Of a DNA stretch of 64,000 nt, positions 1 through 8,134 are shown in pieces. The notes beneath the pieces were generated by a model. That model did not search any database and was not told where the DNA came from. It worked only from the letters and a program-made list of their open reading frames with translations. The translations under genes were made by a program, and so were the position numbers. The DNA is from an uncultured Methanomethylovorans sp. GTDB taxonomy: Archaea > Halobacteriota > Methanosarcinia > Methanosarcinales > Methanosarcinaceae. Within the stretch, counting starts at the first letter, position 1, and the number at the start of each line of letters is the position of its first letter. The stretch spans positions 682,001-746,000 of the forward strand of contig NZ_OY782870.1 in assembly GCF_963678545.1 (NCBI RefSeq), written 5' to 3'.

Positions 1-375
1 GTCTATCCCCGCATTCGGTGAAAGTGCTCCTCTGGTAATGGTCAGCGCTGCTCCCGGCACTCCACCAAATATCTCATCGCATTCCTCGATTATTAACTGC
101 ATTTCTCTAGGATCAAGTTGATATTTCTGTGCAAGCTCAAGAGCCTCGGAAGTTGGATCAATGTCAGACAAACTCACAAGTCGTCCTTCAGAAGTAGCTA
201 CAGCAGATTCCGCCAGTACTATTACATCAGTGTTCTGTAGGTAAATCCTCTGCTTTTTCATGGAATCGACCAATATCTGTACTATGTCTTCTCCTTTTCT
301 TATGATCGGTGTTCTTATACCTATCAACTGCATTGGTGCTTTATTGCCTGAAGGCTCATACTTCTCATTATTCAT
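1..375 (-). CDS. cofE: coenzyme F420-0:gamma-glutamyl ligase-like protein, N-terminal part
   Basis: The 125 visible residues resemble the start of CofE, the GTP-dependent ligase that adds glutamates to F420-0. Seen: a leading segment with IGIRTPIIRKGED, a beta-strand with DVIVLAESAVATSEGR, and NAGID at the window edge, matching the conserved NAGID segment of the family. The ATG at 375 overlaps the stop of the upstream metF-like gene (ATGAATAA), so the two are probably translationally coupled; a purine-rich GAAGGAAG lies just upstream. An internal ATG (residue 15) is an alternative start. The C-terminal half lies outside the window. A paralogue with another acceptor is possible. Confidence 0.7.
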   Translation of the reverse strand, partial: MNNEKYEPSGNKAPMQLIGIRTPIIRKGEDIVQILVDSMKKQRIYLQNTDVIVLAESAVATSEGRLVSLSDIDPTSEALELAQKYQLDPREMQLIIEECDEIFGGVPGAALTITRGALSPNAGID

Positions 376-1297
376 TATGTGTTCTTCCTTCTGTCGATCC
401 CGACATCTTTAATATTTCTCGAGTATATGTGTGCTGTCCAACAGGCATCAAATGTATGCCTCTGCACATCTTTTTCAGTTCACGGATTATCTTTGTGGCA
501 ATTTCCATTCCTTCGCTTGCGGGCTCTTCTGCATTCTCCATTCTTGTGATGAATTCCTCCGGGACTCTTATTCCCGGAATGTTTCGATTCATGTACTTTG
601 CCATCTTTGCAGATTTGAGAGGTATAATGCCTGCTATTATAGGCACATCAATGTCACTTACTTTTTCCAGAAAACATGCAAATTCTTCGATGTCATACAC
701 TGCCTGAGTTTGAATAAAATCTATTCCAATACTTGTCTTTTTCCGAAGTTTGATGTGCTGCATAGGCTGTAAAGGATCTGTATTAGAAACCGCACCCACT
801 ACAAAGTCTGGGAACTGTTCCAGTCTATTGCCTGATAGGTCGTATCCTTCGTTCAGTTTCTTAACAGTGTTCAGTAGTTGTACTGAATCAAGGTCGTATA
901 CGGGTTTTGTAGCTGGATGATCTCCTTTGGTGGTGTGGTCTCCCGTCATAACACATATATTATGTATTCCAAGAGCCCACGCCCCTAAAAGATCTGATTG
1001 AAGAGCCAATCTATTGCGGTCTCTGCAAGTAAATTGCACGATGGTTTCATGTCCTGCCTCTTTGAGCATCTTTCCCACAGCTATGGAACTCATGCGCATC
1101 ACTGCCCTTTGGTTATCGGTCACATTGAACGCATCTACATATCTTTGCAATTGTTCTGCATCCTTTAAGAAAGACGAGGTATCAACACCTTTTGGAGGCG
1201 TAACCTCTGTAGTGATCATGAATTTGTTAGATTGGAGTTTATCGCGGAAAGTGACTGGCATCGCGCACTTATATGCAGCTTCTACTTTTAAACTCAT
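368..1297 (-). CDS. metF: methylenetetrahydrofolate reductase family protein (MetF-like)
   Basis: 309-residue TIM-barrel protein of the MTHFR family, which reduces methylene-tetrahydrofolate to the methyl form for biosynthesis. Seen: TTEVTPPKG near residue 30, with the family's catalytic Glu, DNQRAVMRMS, and a central VMTGDH flavin/folate-site segment. It has the short, catalytic-domain-only form, which in acetogens works with MetV. A MetV homologue lies 37 kb away in the folate operon rather than next door. Its stop overlaps the start of the cofE-like gene. A TATA-like TATTTAAAC lies about 30 bp upstream of the start, suggesting a very short leader. The electron donor (F420, ferredoxin or NADH) cannot be read from sequence. 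Confidence 0.85.
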   Translation of the reverse strand: MSLKVEAAYKCAMPVTFRDKLQSNKFMITTEVTPPKGVDTSSFLKDAEQLQRYVDAFNVTDNQRAVMRMSSIAVGKMLKEAGHETIVQFTCRDRNRLALQSDLLGAWALGIHNICVMTGDHTTKGDHPATKPVYDLDSVQLLNTVKKLNEGYDLSGNRLEQFPDFVVGAVSNTDPLQPMQHIKLRKKTSIGIDFIQTQAVYDIEEFACFLEKVSDIDVPIIAGIIPLKSAKMAKYMNRNIPGIRVPEEFITRMENAEEPASEGMEIATKIIRELKKMCRGIHLMPVGQHTYTREILKMSGSTEGRTHNE

Positions 1298-1354
1298 CGA
1301 AAATGAATATATTCATTCTGACTATGTTTAAATAGACATTTTAATCAAAACTGG

Positions 1355-1368
1355 TCTTGAATTCAAGA
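1355..1368. promoter_or_regulatory. 14-bp perfect palindrome upstream of metF promoter
   Basis: TCTTGAATTCAAGA is a perfect palindrome about 20-30 bp upstream of the TATA-like box of the metF/cofE unit, where archaeal activators or repressors often bind. No factor can be assigned, and chance occurrence is not excluded. Confidence 0.25.
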
Positions 1369-1380
1369 ACAGAAATCTCC

Positions 1381-1405
1381 GAGGGCTCTGTTTCCGAAGG
1401 CCCTC
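1381..1405. terminator. hairpin between the MTH865-like gene and metF
   Basis: GAGGGC and GCCCTC form a 6-bp stem. The T-rich tract lies on its plus-strand side, so as a terminator for the minus-strand MTH865-like gene it is only moderately convincing. Confidence 0.35.
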
Positions 1406-1423
1406 TGTTTTGTATTTATTGTT

Positions 1424-1663
1424 TCAGAGCCCTGCTCTGCCTACTATCACGTCTGCAACCTGCTGGGCGCTGGTGAAGGGGAAGTCGCTTGGCTTGAGTA
1501 ATGCTCCTGCTTCACCTGCCGTGACCTTTATATTTCCTGACTGGCAGGTGGTATCAGCACCAGCAGGAAAGGCTGCTAGTAATTCCTCAGGTGTTTTTAG
1601 AGGGAAATTTGCGTTCTTAAGTGCTCCTTTGATCTGTGTGTGTATTTCTTCCTTTACTTACAT
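1424..1663 (-). pseudogene. MTH865-family protein gene with stop at codon 2
   Basis: Reading the minus strand gives an 80-codon frame matching the small MTH865 family (EF-hand-like fold, unknown function). Seen: VKEEIHTQIKGALKNANFP at the start, then TPEELLAAFPAGADTTC, and ending VGRAGL. The frame is intact except that the ATG (1663-1661), preceded by a strong GGTGAT with 6-nt spacing, is followed at once by TAA (1660-1658). A single change from TCA (Ser) would give this. No ATG, GTG or TTG follows in the next codons. It is either a very recent nonsense mutation, a sequencing error, or initiation at an unusual codon after the TAA. The uneroded frame argues for a recent event. Confidence 0.75.
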
Positions 1664-1803
1664 CTTTTTATCACCAGTTAATAATAGGCTAGTTATAATT
1701 ATATACTTAATAGGCATTATTATGTACAAAACTCAATTTGTACAGAATAATGACCTTGAGTATTATTCTAAATAAGTGGCAAGTGGCTTCAAGGAATATT
1801 ACT

Positions 1804-2583
1804 ATGGATAAGATACACAACTCCTCTCTTCAATGTAAAGAACTAGAAGAACTGAAAAAGGAAATATCTTTAATGCGTAGTGAATTCAACGGATTTCTGG
1901 AAAGTTCTGGCAGGTATCTGGTGGAACAAACTACTTCGCAGTTGAGGGGAAGTTTTTCTAAAGCTCTTATTGATTACATCAAGAAAGATACCAGCGATAG
2001 TCTGGAAAAGCATATGGTTCACGACTGTAGGATGTACGAAGGTTGCAAACAGAAATTCGAGGAGCTTTTAAGTGAAACATCTTATTTGCTAAGTCAGGAA
2101 AGCGTAAGTAAAGAACTAGTGGACCAATACTGGCAGAAAATAGATCAGTTACGGCAAATTACTGGCCAGCTCATGTGTAGTCAATGTTTTTCAGAAGTTT
2201 CAAGGCTGTATGACAGTCAAATTGAGGCTATGCGCTCGCTGCAGATATATGAAAGACAGAAAGGTGATCATAAATTAGAAGAAATTCCACTAGAAGTGGT
2301 GGATTCTATCTGTGAACCAGTCTCAAACAAGCAGCGTCTTCTCATTCTCAAAGCTCTGGCAGGTAGCCCACGCGGCTTTTCAGAACTATCTAAAATAACG
2401 TATCTTAGAGGAGGTAATCTACTCTTTCATCTGCAGAAATTGCTGGACTCTAAGATGATTCTTCAGCATAATGAAAGGGGGGATTACCAAATCACACGAA
2501 AAGGTTACGTTACCATGGAAGGGCTTTTAAGTATCTATTCGAATGTGAAAGATTCTTATTATATACTTCCTACGGCTCTGTAG
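1804..2583 (+). CDS. winged-helix (ArsR-like) transcriptional regulator
   Basis: 259-residue protein with a mainly helical N-terminal region rich in Glu/Lys and several Cys (HDCRMYEGC, LMCSQC), and a C-terminal winged helix from about residue 185 (SNKQRLLILKALAGSPRGF, then a recognition-helix segment GGNLLFHLQKLLDSKMI and a DYQITRKGYVTMEG wing). The latter resembles ArsR-type HTH domains of methanogen regulators; target unknown. The ATG at 1804 is chosen because AAGGA lies 8 nt upstream; an upstream TTG at 1738 lacks such a site. The last codons and the TAG stop come from an inserted MITE-like element, so the C-terminus differs from the ancestral protein. Confidence 0.75.
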   Translation: MDKIHNSSLQCKELEELKKEISLMRSEFNGFLESSGRYLVEQTTSQLRGSFSKALIDYIKKDTSDSLEKHMVHDCRMYEGCKQKFEELLSETSYLLSQESVSKELVDQYWQKIDQLRQITGQLMCSQCFSEVSRLYDSQIEAMRSLQIYERQKGDHKLEEIPLEVVDSICEPVSNKQRLLILKALAGSPRGFSELSKITYLRGGNLLFHLQKLLDSKMILQHNERGDYQITRKGYVTMEGLLSIYSNVKDSYYILPTAL

Positions 2584-2705
2584 AAATCCTCGATATTCAA
2601 GCAAGAAACAGAATTGATCTTTTTCTCAAATGTTTCTCTAAGTATCGTTAGAAAACAACTCTTTCTGGCTGTAGATACTGATTTTAATAGGTATTCTACA
2701 GAGCC
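2574..2705. mobile_element. 132-bp MITE-like element with 8-bp target duplication
   Basis: Perfect 12-bp terminal inverted repeats (GGCTCTGTAGAA at 2574-2585 and its complement at 2694-2705) enclose A+T-rich DNA with nested stems (AGTATC/GATACT at 2641 and 2674). Both ends are flanked by the same octamer CTTCCTAC (2566-2573 and 2706-2713), as expected of a target-site duplication. No transposase is encoded, so it would be mobilised in trans. An 8-bp duplication is shared by IS6 and ISL3 families among others; assignment is open. It lies across the 3' end of the wHTH gene. Confidence 0.8.
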
Positions 2706-2782
2706 CTTCCTACTCTAATTAAATTAACCTATTATATTGGATGTTTTGTCCCTTTCTCAAATACAGAAAGTTGGAGAGTCAG

Positions 2783-4621
2783 TTACAATGGTTTCACAGT
2801 TACAGGCGCTCCATCCTCTACAGCATCGAGTATACTCTCTGAAATATCTGAATCGACTCTTACTTTTATGTCTCCATGACGTCCCACTGTGGCACTGAAC
2901 AGAAATTCATCTCCTGCATACACCTCTACATCATGAGCTGCAAGTTCAGAGATGTTCAGAATTACATGCTTTTTTGTTTTTTCAATAATAGGGCGGAATT
3001 CTTTCTGCAAAGGCTTTGCTTTTGTTTCTCCCGATTCAAACTTCCGCACATCTATATGGATACCAAGTATGTTCTCGATACTGTCTATCACACTTCCGCC
3101 TTTTCCAATCACTTTGGGAAGATCATGTTCAAGGACCCGCACAAAGGCTTTGTTATCCGAGATCATTTCTACTTGCACAGGTCCGGTAGCATAACGCTCT
3201 ATGACCTCTTTTACCTCTCCTTCTGCAAGCTTCCAGGAAGGGTTCTTCATCTCAAGGCCCACAGGCATGACTACGACCTGGTCTCCATAAGTGTATATCT
3301 CATACTCTGTTCTGCCACTTTCCAGGTCTGTTACTATGATCACGGGTCTGGCCAAGTCTGCTTCTGTCATACCAGAAGGTACTTTCACAGTGAATTCCAA
3401 CAATTGGACCTTCGATATTTCTCCTTTATTGACGAAGATCACAGTATCCACTACTTGTGGTATGACTCCCAGTTCCACTCTACCAATGAGCCTTTGTATA
3501 GCATCCACAGCCCTGTTGGCATGCACAACACCTATCATGCCTACGCCTGCCAGTCTCATGTCTGCAAATACATGGAAGTCACTGGTCTTTCTCACCTCGT
3601 CATATATTGTATAGTCAGGTCTAACCAGCAGTAAGATATCTGCCGTTTTTTCCATACTACCGTCCAGTGGTGCGTATTGTGTGATCTCTTTTGGCACTTG
3701 CAAATCTCGGGGAGCTTCCATGGTTTTTACCACGTATCCCATATCATGCAAGTATATGGCAATGCCAGCTGCAAATGTGGATTTTCCAGCTCCTGGAGGT
3801 CCAGCAATAAGAATGCCACGCTGCTCCCTTATACGTTCCTTAAGAACTGTGCTCAGACGGTATTGTTCAATAGATACTTTTGCCACTGGCCTAACAGCAG
3901 TTATCTCTACTTCGTCTGAAAATGGTGGGTTGGTAATGGCTATTCTCATATTGCCAATTTGCAGCACAGATGCCCCATTGAAATCCAGCTCCATAAAGGA
4001 TGTAGGATCGCTACGTGCCCTCTCTATAAGTTCCCTTGAAATGAATTTAAGTTCTCCATAAGTACAAGTTTCTTCTCTTATCTTTAAAAATTGCACAGAA
4101 GCAATACTTCCCTTCTTAGCCATAGGGGCCACCCCATTTTTGAGGTGTACCGACATGGTATCTTCTGTGAAGAACTGCTCTATCTTCAACGGTCCATATT
4201 CAATAAAGCGGGGAGATATTAAATCAACATTTATACCTTTTGCTATGGCAACCTGTGACTGCACTCTATCAGCAGTAACGAATAAAGCATCATTTTCTTG
4301 AGCTGTTTCTCTTATGAGTGCATCAATCTCTCCACCACCGGCAAGCTTTACTTCATCAAGGTTTGGTCTTCTTCCGGCAAAAATAAGTTCTATTATTCCC
4401 TGAGTTGCAAGTTTGCGCAACTCCTGAAGCTCTTCAAGTCCTTTAAACCCTATCTCTAATCCTCTGTTTGCCTGAGCTTCAAGTTCTGCAACTACGGCCT
4501 CAGGAATAATTACCTGAAAACCTGCATATTCGCCACTCTTTACCTTTATAGATATAGCACCATCAATTATAGCGCTTGTATCACTGGCAATGCGGGTTAT
4601 ACTTTGGCCCTCTCTCTTCAT
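2783..4621 (-). CDS. PIN domain / VirB11-like ATPase / KH domain protein
   Basis: 612-residue archaeal protein. Domains in order: PIN nuclease-like domain (about 1-140; SDTSAIIDG with its acidic residue, a second acidic site near GGEIDALI and VTADR), PilT/VirB11-type P-loop ATPase (Walker A GPPGAGKST at about 275-283, a DEVRKTSDFHVFADMRLAG segment, then VHANRAVDA), and a KH domain (DLPKVIGKGGSVIDSIE at about 505-520). Such PINc/VapC-family ATPases are widespread in euryarchaea and are presumed to act on RNA; the substrate is unknown. No clear ribosome binding site precedes the ATG, so the mRNA may be leaderless. It lies downstream of hisI on the same strand with a 46-bp gap. Confidence 0.85.
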   Translation of the reverse strand: MKREGQSITRIASDTSAIIDGAISIKVKSGEYAGFQVIIPEAVVAELEAQANRGLEIGFKGLEELQELRKLATQGIIELIFAGRRPNLDEVKLAGGGEIDALIRETAQENDALFVTADRVQSQVAIAKGINVDLISPRFIEYGPLKIEQFFTEDTMSVHLKNGVAPMAKKGSIASVQFLKIREETCTYGELKFISRELIERARSDPTSFMELDFNGASVLQIGNMRIAITNPPFSDEVEITAVRPVAKVSIEQYRLSTVLKERIREQRGILIAGPPGAGKSTFAAGIAIYLHDMGYVVKTMEAPRDLQVPKEITQYAPLDGSMEKTADILLLVRPDYTIYDEVRKTSDFHVFADMRLAGVGMIGVVHANRAVDAIQRLIGRVELGVIPQVVDTVIFVNKGEISKVQLLEFTVKVPSGMTEADLARPVIIVTDLESGRTEYEIYTYGDQVVVMPVGLEMKNPSWKLAEGEVKEVIERYATGPVQVEMISDNKAFVRVLEHDLPKVIGKGGSVIDSIENILGIHIDVRKFESGETKAKPLQKEFRPIIEKTKKHVILNISELAAHDVEVYAGDEFLFSATVGRHGDIKVRVDSDISESILDAVEDGAPVTVKPL

Positions 4622-4667
4622 ACTAATATATTAGTATCCTTCTCTATATAATTCAATTGCAGGCCAG

Positions 4668-5030
4668 CTAGTACACTTCATCAGGTTCGAATACTTTGTC
4701 ACCTACGATCTTGCCTTCTATGGTGCGGTAGAAGCATGATCTGTATCCGGTATGGCATGCTCCTCCTTCCTGCTCGATCAGCATAAGAATGGCATCCATG
4801 TCACAGTCGATACGTATCTCTATTATTTTTTGTAGGTGATTTGAACTTTCTCCTTTCTTCCACAGTTTCTTACGACTGCGGCTCCAATAGTGTGCATACC
4901 CTGTTTCAATAGTCTTCTGCAAGGCTTCTTTGTTCATATAGGCACACATAAGAACTTCTTTAGTGTCGGCATCCTGGGCTATGGCTTGGACAAGGCCATT
5001 CTCATATTTCAGCTCATCAAAGTCTATCAT
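4668..5030 (-). CDS. hisI: phosphoribosyl-AMP cyclohydrolase
   Basis: HisI catalyses the third step of histidine biosynthesis, opening the purine ring of PR-AMP. At 120 residues it is the single-domain form without HisE. Seen: AYMNKEAL, the [14 protein letters not shown] segment, the metal-binding DCDMDA at 75-80, and zinc-site cysteines in [10 protein letters not shown] (about 92 and 99). It is divergent from the RecA-like gene, with about 100 bp between starts. hisH lies 50 kb away in the window, so the pathway is dispersed. Confidence 0.95.
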   Translation of the reverse strand: MIDFDELKYENGLVQAIAQDADTKEVLMCAYMNKEALQKTIETGYAHYWSRSRKKLWKKGESSNHLQKIIEIRIDCDMDAILMLIEQEGGACHTGYRSCFYRTIEGKIVGDKVFEPDEVY

Positions 5031-5133
5031 TTCTGCACCACATTTTTATATTAATACTCATATATTGTTTACCTGCTCAAGTAATATCTCAGTTTACACT
5101 AATATTTGCATCTATCGCTCATGGGTGAAAGTT

Positions 5134-5898
5134 ATGGATTATAGTTTTGATGGTTCTGGAGGGTATCGTGTTCCCACTGGTGTGGCAGGTCTTGATGTAC
5201 AGTTAGGTGGCGGCGTACCGCCTGGAACAACTATTCTCCTTCTTGCAGAACCAGGCGCAGGTATGGAAGTATTTGCACATCAGTTTGCATATGGTGGACT
5301 CGTAAATCATGAAGATGTCTTTTACTTTTCATCTGAACACCCGCTGGCTGAAGTAATGTCGGGTATGGACTACTTTAACTGGAATGTCAGAAAGCATCTG
5401 GAAGACGGTAAATTTGATTTTACAGATGCCTATTCCCCACGCTTTTATAATGTACTACCAAAGCATTTGGTGTCTGATGTATCTGCAAAGGATTTTCTCA
5501 AAAGAGGGACTGATTCTCTAAATTTGCTTAAGGGCACAGTGACTCAGGCGCGTACTAGAAAATATAGAGGGGTTGTAGATTCTATTTCGTACTTCCTACG
5601 CTCCTATGAACTCAATAACGTATTGAATGTAATAGAGATCATATCTTCCATGGGTAAGGCCACCGGTGCGGTTCATCTTCTTATGATGACCAGTGGAATG
5701 CATGAACCCATTATTGAGAATAATATGAAGCACATATGCGATGGTGTAATAGAGTTTAGGATGAAAGAACGTGGTAGTGAAGTAGAACGTTCTATCCTTC
5801 TCAGAAAAATGAGGGGTATGATCGTACCTAACAGGACCATTTCTTATGTGATCACCACTAAAGGGGTAGAACTTGAAACGACAACAAGGGTACTGTGA
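5134..5898 (+). CDS. RecA-superfamily (RAD55/KaiC-like) protein with degenerate Walker A
   Basis: 254-residue single-domain member of the archaeal RAD55/KaiC-like (HTR-like) group. Seen: GYRVPTGVAGLDVQLGGGVPPGTTILLLA, typical of KaiC-type folds, but the P-loop reads EPGAGMEVF (about 40-48), lacking the Lys and Ser/Thr of GKT/S. A strand with GVVDSISYFL matches the Walker B position. Loss of the P-loop Lys suggests nucleotide binding without normal hydrolysis, or a signalling or scaffold role. The ATG at 5134 is preferred because GGGTGA lies 5 nt upstream. The next gene on the same strand begins about 60 bp downstream. Confidence 0.7.
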   Translation: MDYSFDGSGGYRVPTGVAGLDVQLGGGVPPGTTILLLAEPGAGMEVFAHQFAYGGLVNHEDVFYFSSEHPLAEVMSGMDYFNWNVRKHLEDGKFDFTDAYSPRFYNVLPKHLVSDVSAKDFLKRGTDSLNLLKGTVTQARTRKYRGVVDSISYFLRSYELNNVLNVIEIISSMGKATGAVHLLMMTSGMHEPIIENNMKHICDGVIEFRMKERGSEVERSILLRKMRGMIVPNRTISYVITTKGVELETTTRVL

Positions 5899-5956
5899 TG
5901 CACAGTGGCCATAGAAACATATTTCAGTTCATCTGTCCTTATTTCACTGATTAATT

Positions 5957-7036
5957 ATGAAGCAAGAGCTTTTGCGTATTTTGAGGGATGTTTTCAGGTC
6001 AGCGGGTTACAGCGCTAATGAGTCTTCTAGGTATGATTTAATTGCCGAGAAAGACGGTTATAAAACAATTATTAAATTTGGATCAGATCCTGATATGTCT
6101 GATATTAAATTATTTGCTGACCAGGCGCTGGAAGGTATTGGCCTTTATGTTTCCACTACAGATGTAAATCTAGATGTAAAACACTATGGTGAAAATCTTG
6201 GACTTATAATATGGGATCGGGATGAAGTAGCTGTGCATATTGGAAGAGCTGTGCTTGCAGATATTGAAGGAACTGCAAGTGAGCTTGAGCTTGTAAGGAC
6301 GCCATCTGCATATTCTAACGGATATTCTTGTGAAACTTCTGAACCACGTTCATTTTCTAACGTTTTTAGGGGAGCAGCCATGCCAGCAAGGGAAAATGCT
6401 ACTCCTTCGTATCATTCTACAACGCCTGCATCTCCTTTTGCTCAAGTTATAGCCCCTACACATACCATTAATTCTGTGAATCTGGAACTTCAGGCTGCTC
6501 CTCTTAAGCTAACAAAGGATCGTGCTTCTGTGATGGGTAAACCCCATGTGCAAACTGTACAGGCTGTTATCCTTAAGCTTGTTCCTTTCTGGAGGTATTC
6601 TTATTCTCTTAAGGTAGAGAAGAAGTATAAGTCTAAAATCATCGATATTTCTGGTGAAGGTGTAGGATATCTTAATGCATTGAACGGCAACATCAGTAAT
6701 ATTGCTATTAATGAAGTGAGCGATGTACTGGAACTTCCAGATAATGAGTATGAACTTAAGACTCAAATAATAACTCAAACACAAGCTAAGGATTCAATTC
6801 TTAATATGCTGATAGATGAGCATACAAAAGACCTTCGTTTTGATGATACAAAGGGTGAAGCTATAATCTCAGAACATAAGAGATTCAAGCCTGCTATTGA
6901 AGATATTAATCTGCAAATAGACCTCATCTACGTGCCGATATGGGAAGTAAAAGGGCCACGGAATTCAGTAGAGCTGAATGCACATACGGCTGAGGTGCTT
7001 ACTCATCCTGTAGACGATGATGTAGAGTTTATTTAA
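5957..7036 (+). CDS. conserved hypothetical protein with restriction-endonuclease-like N-terminus
   Basis: 359 residues, function not recognised. The N-terminal ~110 residues have a helix followed by YDLIAEKDGYKTIIKFG, the strand-turn-strand pattern with spaced D and (E/I)xK seen in archaeal PD-(D/E)XK-like folds. A Ser/Thr/Pro/Ala-rich linker (about 110-190) follows, then a C-terminal alpha/beta domain (RYSYSLKVEKKYKSKIIDISGEG, ending IDLIYVPIWEVKGPR). The last motif resembles a segment of proteins that bind partner complexes, but no role can be given. It follows the RecA-like gene and may share its transcript. Confidence 0.6.
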   Translation: MKQELLRILRDVFRSAGYSANESSRYDLIAEKDGYKTIIKFGSDPDMSDIKLFADQALEGIGLYVSTTDVNLDVKHYGENLGLIIWDRDEVAVHIGRAVLADIEGTASELELVRTPSAYSNGYSCETSEPRSFSNVFRGAAMPARENATPSYHSTTPASPFAQVIAPTHTINSVNLELQAAPLKLTKDRASVMGKPHVQTVQAVILKLVPFWRYSYSLKVEKKYKSKIIDISGEGVGYLNALNGNISNIAINEVSDVLELPDNEYELKTQIITQTQAKDSILNMLIDEHTKDLRFDDTKGEAIISEHKRFKPAIEDINLQIDLIYVPIWEVKGPRNSVELNAHTAEVLTHPVDDDVEFI

Positions 7037-7149
7037 CAAAGTTTGTTCGCACTATTGCGAATAACTTTTATACCATAACTACATATAAAGGTATTACTGT
7101 TTAGTCCATAGGTACTGACAGTAATTAGAATAAACAAAGAGTGATAGAC

Positions 7150-7473
7150 ATGGTAGATATAACGGTAAAGGCGGCATCAGAGATCAAGTCACTACTTGAG
7201 TCCGAGAACAAGGCAGACCATGCACTAAGAGTGTTCGTTGCAGGTATGAGTTGCTGTGGTGTGCAGTACGGTATGTCTCTTGACACTGAATTTGGGGAAG
7301 ATGACATCACTGTAGATAGCCAGGGTATCAAGATCGTCCTGAACAAGAACGATGCTGATGGTCTGTCAGATGCAACTATTGACTTCGTCGATGGTCCAAA
7401 TGGCAGCGGTTTTATCATTGATACTCCTAAGACATCTGGCGGCTGCGGTCCATGTGGCGGCGGATGCCACTAA
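7150..7473 (+). CDS. A-type iron-sulfur carrier (IscA/HesB family)
   Basis: 107-residue protein for assembly or carriage of Fe-S clusters in the cytoplasm. Seen: VTVKAASEIKSLL-like N-terminus, a beta-rich core with GMSCCGVQYGMSLD, and a C-terminal GGCGPCGGGC replacing the usual CGCGxSF, so cluster-ligand cysteines are present but rearranged. The ATG at 7150 is chosen because GAGTGAT lies 4-6 nt upstream; a GTG at 7141 is the alternative. Fe-S proteins are abundant in methanogens, so a housekeeping role is likely. A hairpin terminator overlaps its end. Confidence 0.8.
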   Translation: MVDITVKAASEIKSLLESENKADHALRVFVAGMSCCGVQYGMSLDTEFGEDDITVDSQGIKIVLNKNDADGLSDATIDFVDGPNGSGFIIDTPKTSGGCGPCGGGCH

Positions 7474-7487
7474 TTTCTTTATTTTTT
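7454..7487 (+). terminator. terminator after the A-type Fe-S gene
   Basis: Stem GTGGC/GCCAC (7454-7458, 7466-7470) overlaps the last codons and is followed by a T-rich tract ending in seven Ts. Confidence 0.55.
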
Positions 7488-7509
7488 TAATAATTTTAGA
7501 GGTGGACAT

Positions 7510-7860
7510 ATGTTTCCGGGCGTAGGCGGTAGAGGTGTGAACCCTGCCAAAATGAAACAGATGATGAAGCAGATGGGAATTAGCGTCGATGAGATCTCTA
7601 ATGTGGAGCAGGTAATTATCCGGACACCGGATGTGGATATAGTTTTCAATGATGCTAATGTTACAGTAATGAATGCGCAGGGAGCCGATACCTATCAGGT
7701 TGTAGGCACGCCGGAAAAGGTTCCACGCAAGTTAGAAATCCCTGATGATGATGTGAGGCTGGTGGCTGAACAGACAGGAGTTTCTGAAGAGAAGGCAAGG
7801 AAGGCTCTTGAGGATGCCAAGGGTGACCTTGCAGAGGCTATTTTAGCCCTCTCTGCATAA
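7510..7860 (+). CDS. nac: nascent polypeptide-associated complex protein
   Basis: Archaeal NAC (homodimeric alpha-type), a ribosome-bound factor that shields emerging polypeptides. 116 residues. Seen: N-terminal GVGGRGVNPAKMKQMMKQMG, the beta-barrel NAC domain (about 25-75, with NVEQVIIRT and a YQVVG strand), and a C-terminal UBA-like domain (about 78-115: DDVRLVAEQTGVSEEKARKAL). AGAGGTGGA lies just upstream of the ATG. A T-run follows the stop. Confidence 0.95.
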   Translation: MFPGVGGRGVNPAKMKQMMKQMGISVDEISNVEQVIIRTPDVDIVFNDANVTVMNAQGADTYQVVGTPEKVPRKLEIPDDDVRLVAEQTGVSEEKARKALEDAKGDLAEAILALSA

Positions 7861-8134
7861 TTTTTTATTCTTGCCTGCATTTCATTCTTTATCATTACTC
7901 CTTCTGTTTAAACATTTATTATTGGCTTCGTGTGGCCACAACAGATTTATACTATTTTTCTCATTATACACGATTAATTATGTAGAATGTGCGTGTATAA
8001 CCCTTCTGCCAGTTTGCCCCAAAAGCTGTGTTATTTTCCAACAATGCGGATTTTGGACATTAGGTGGACTGACATCTTATGACTCGCCATTGCATGAATA
8101 AATGAGGTATTTTTTAATTAACCAGGTGAAACTC

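Noticed and set aside
1410..1775. 121-codon plus-strand open frame
   Set aside because: It is antisense to the recognisable MTH865-like frame and has no family resemblance.
7871..8101. 76-codon frame between NAC and acs
   Set aside because: Composition is unlike a protein, no ribosome binding site, and it covers the likely acs promoter.
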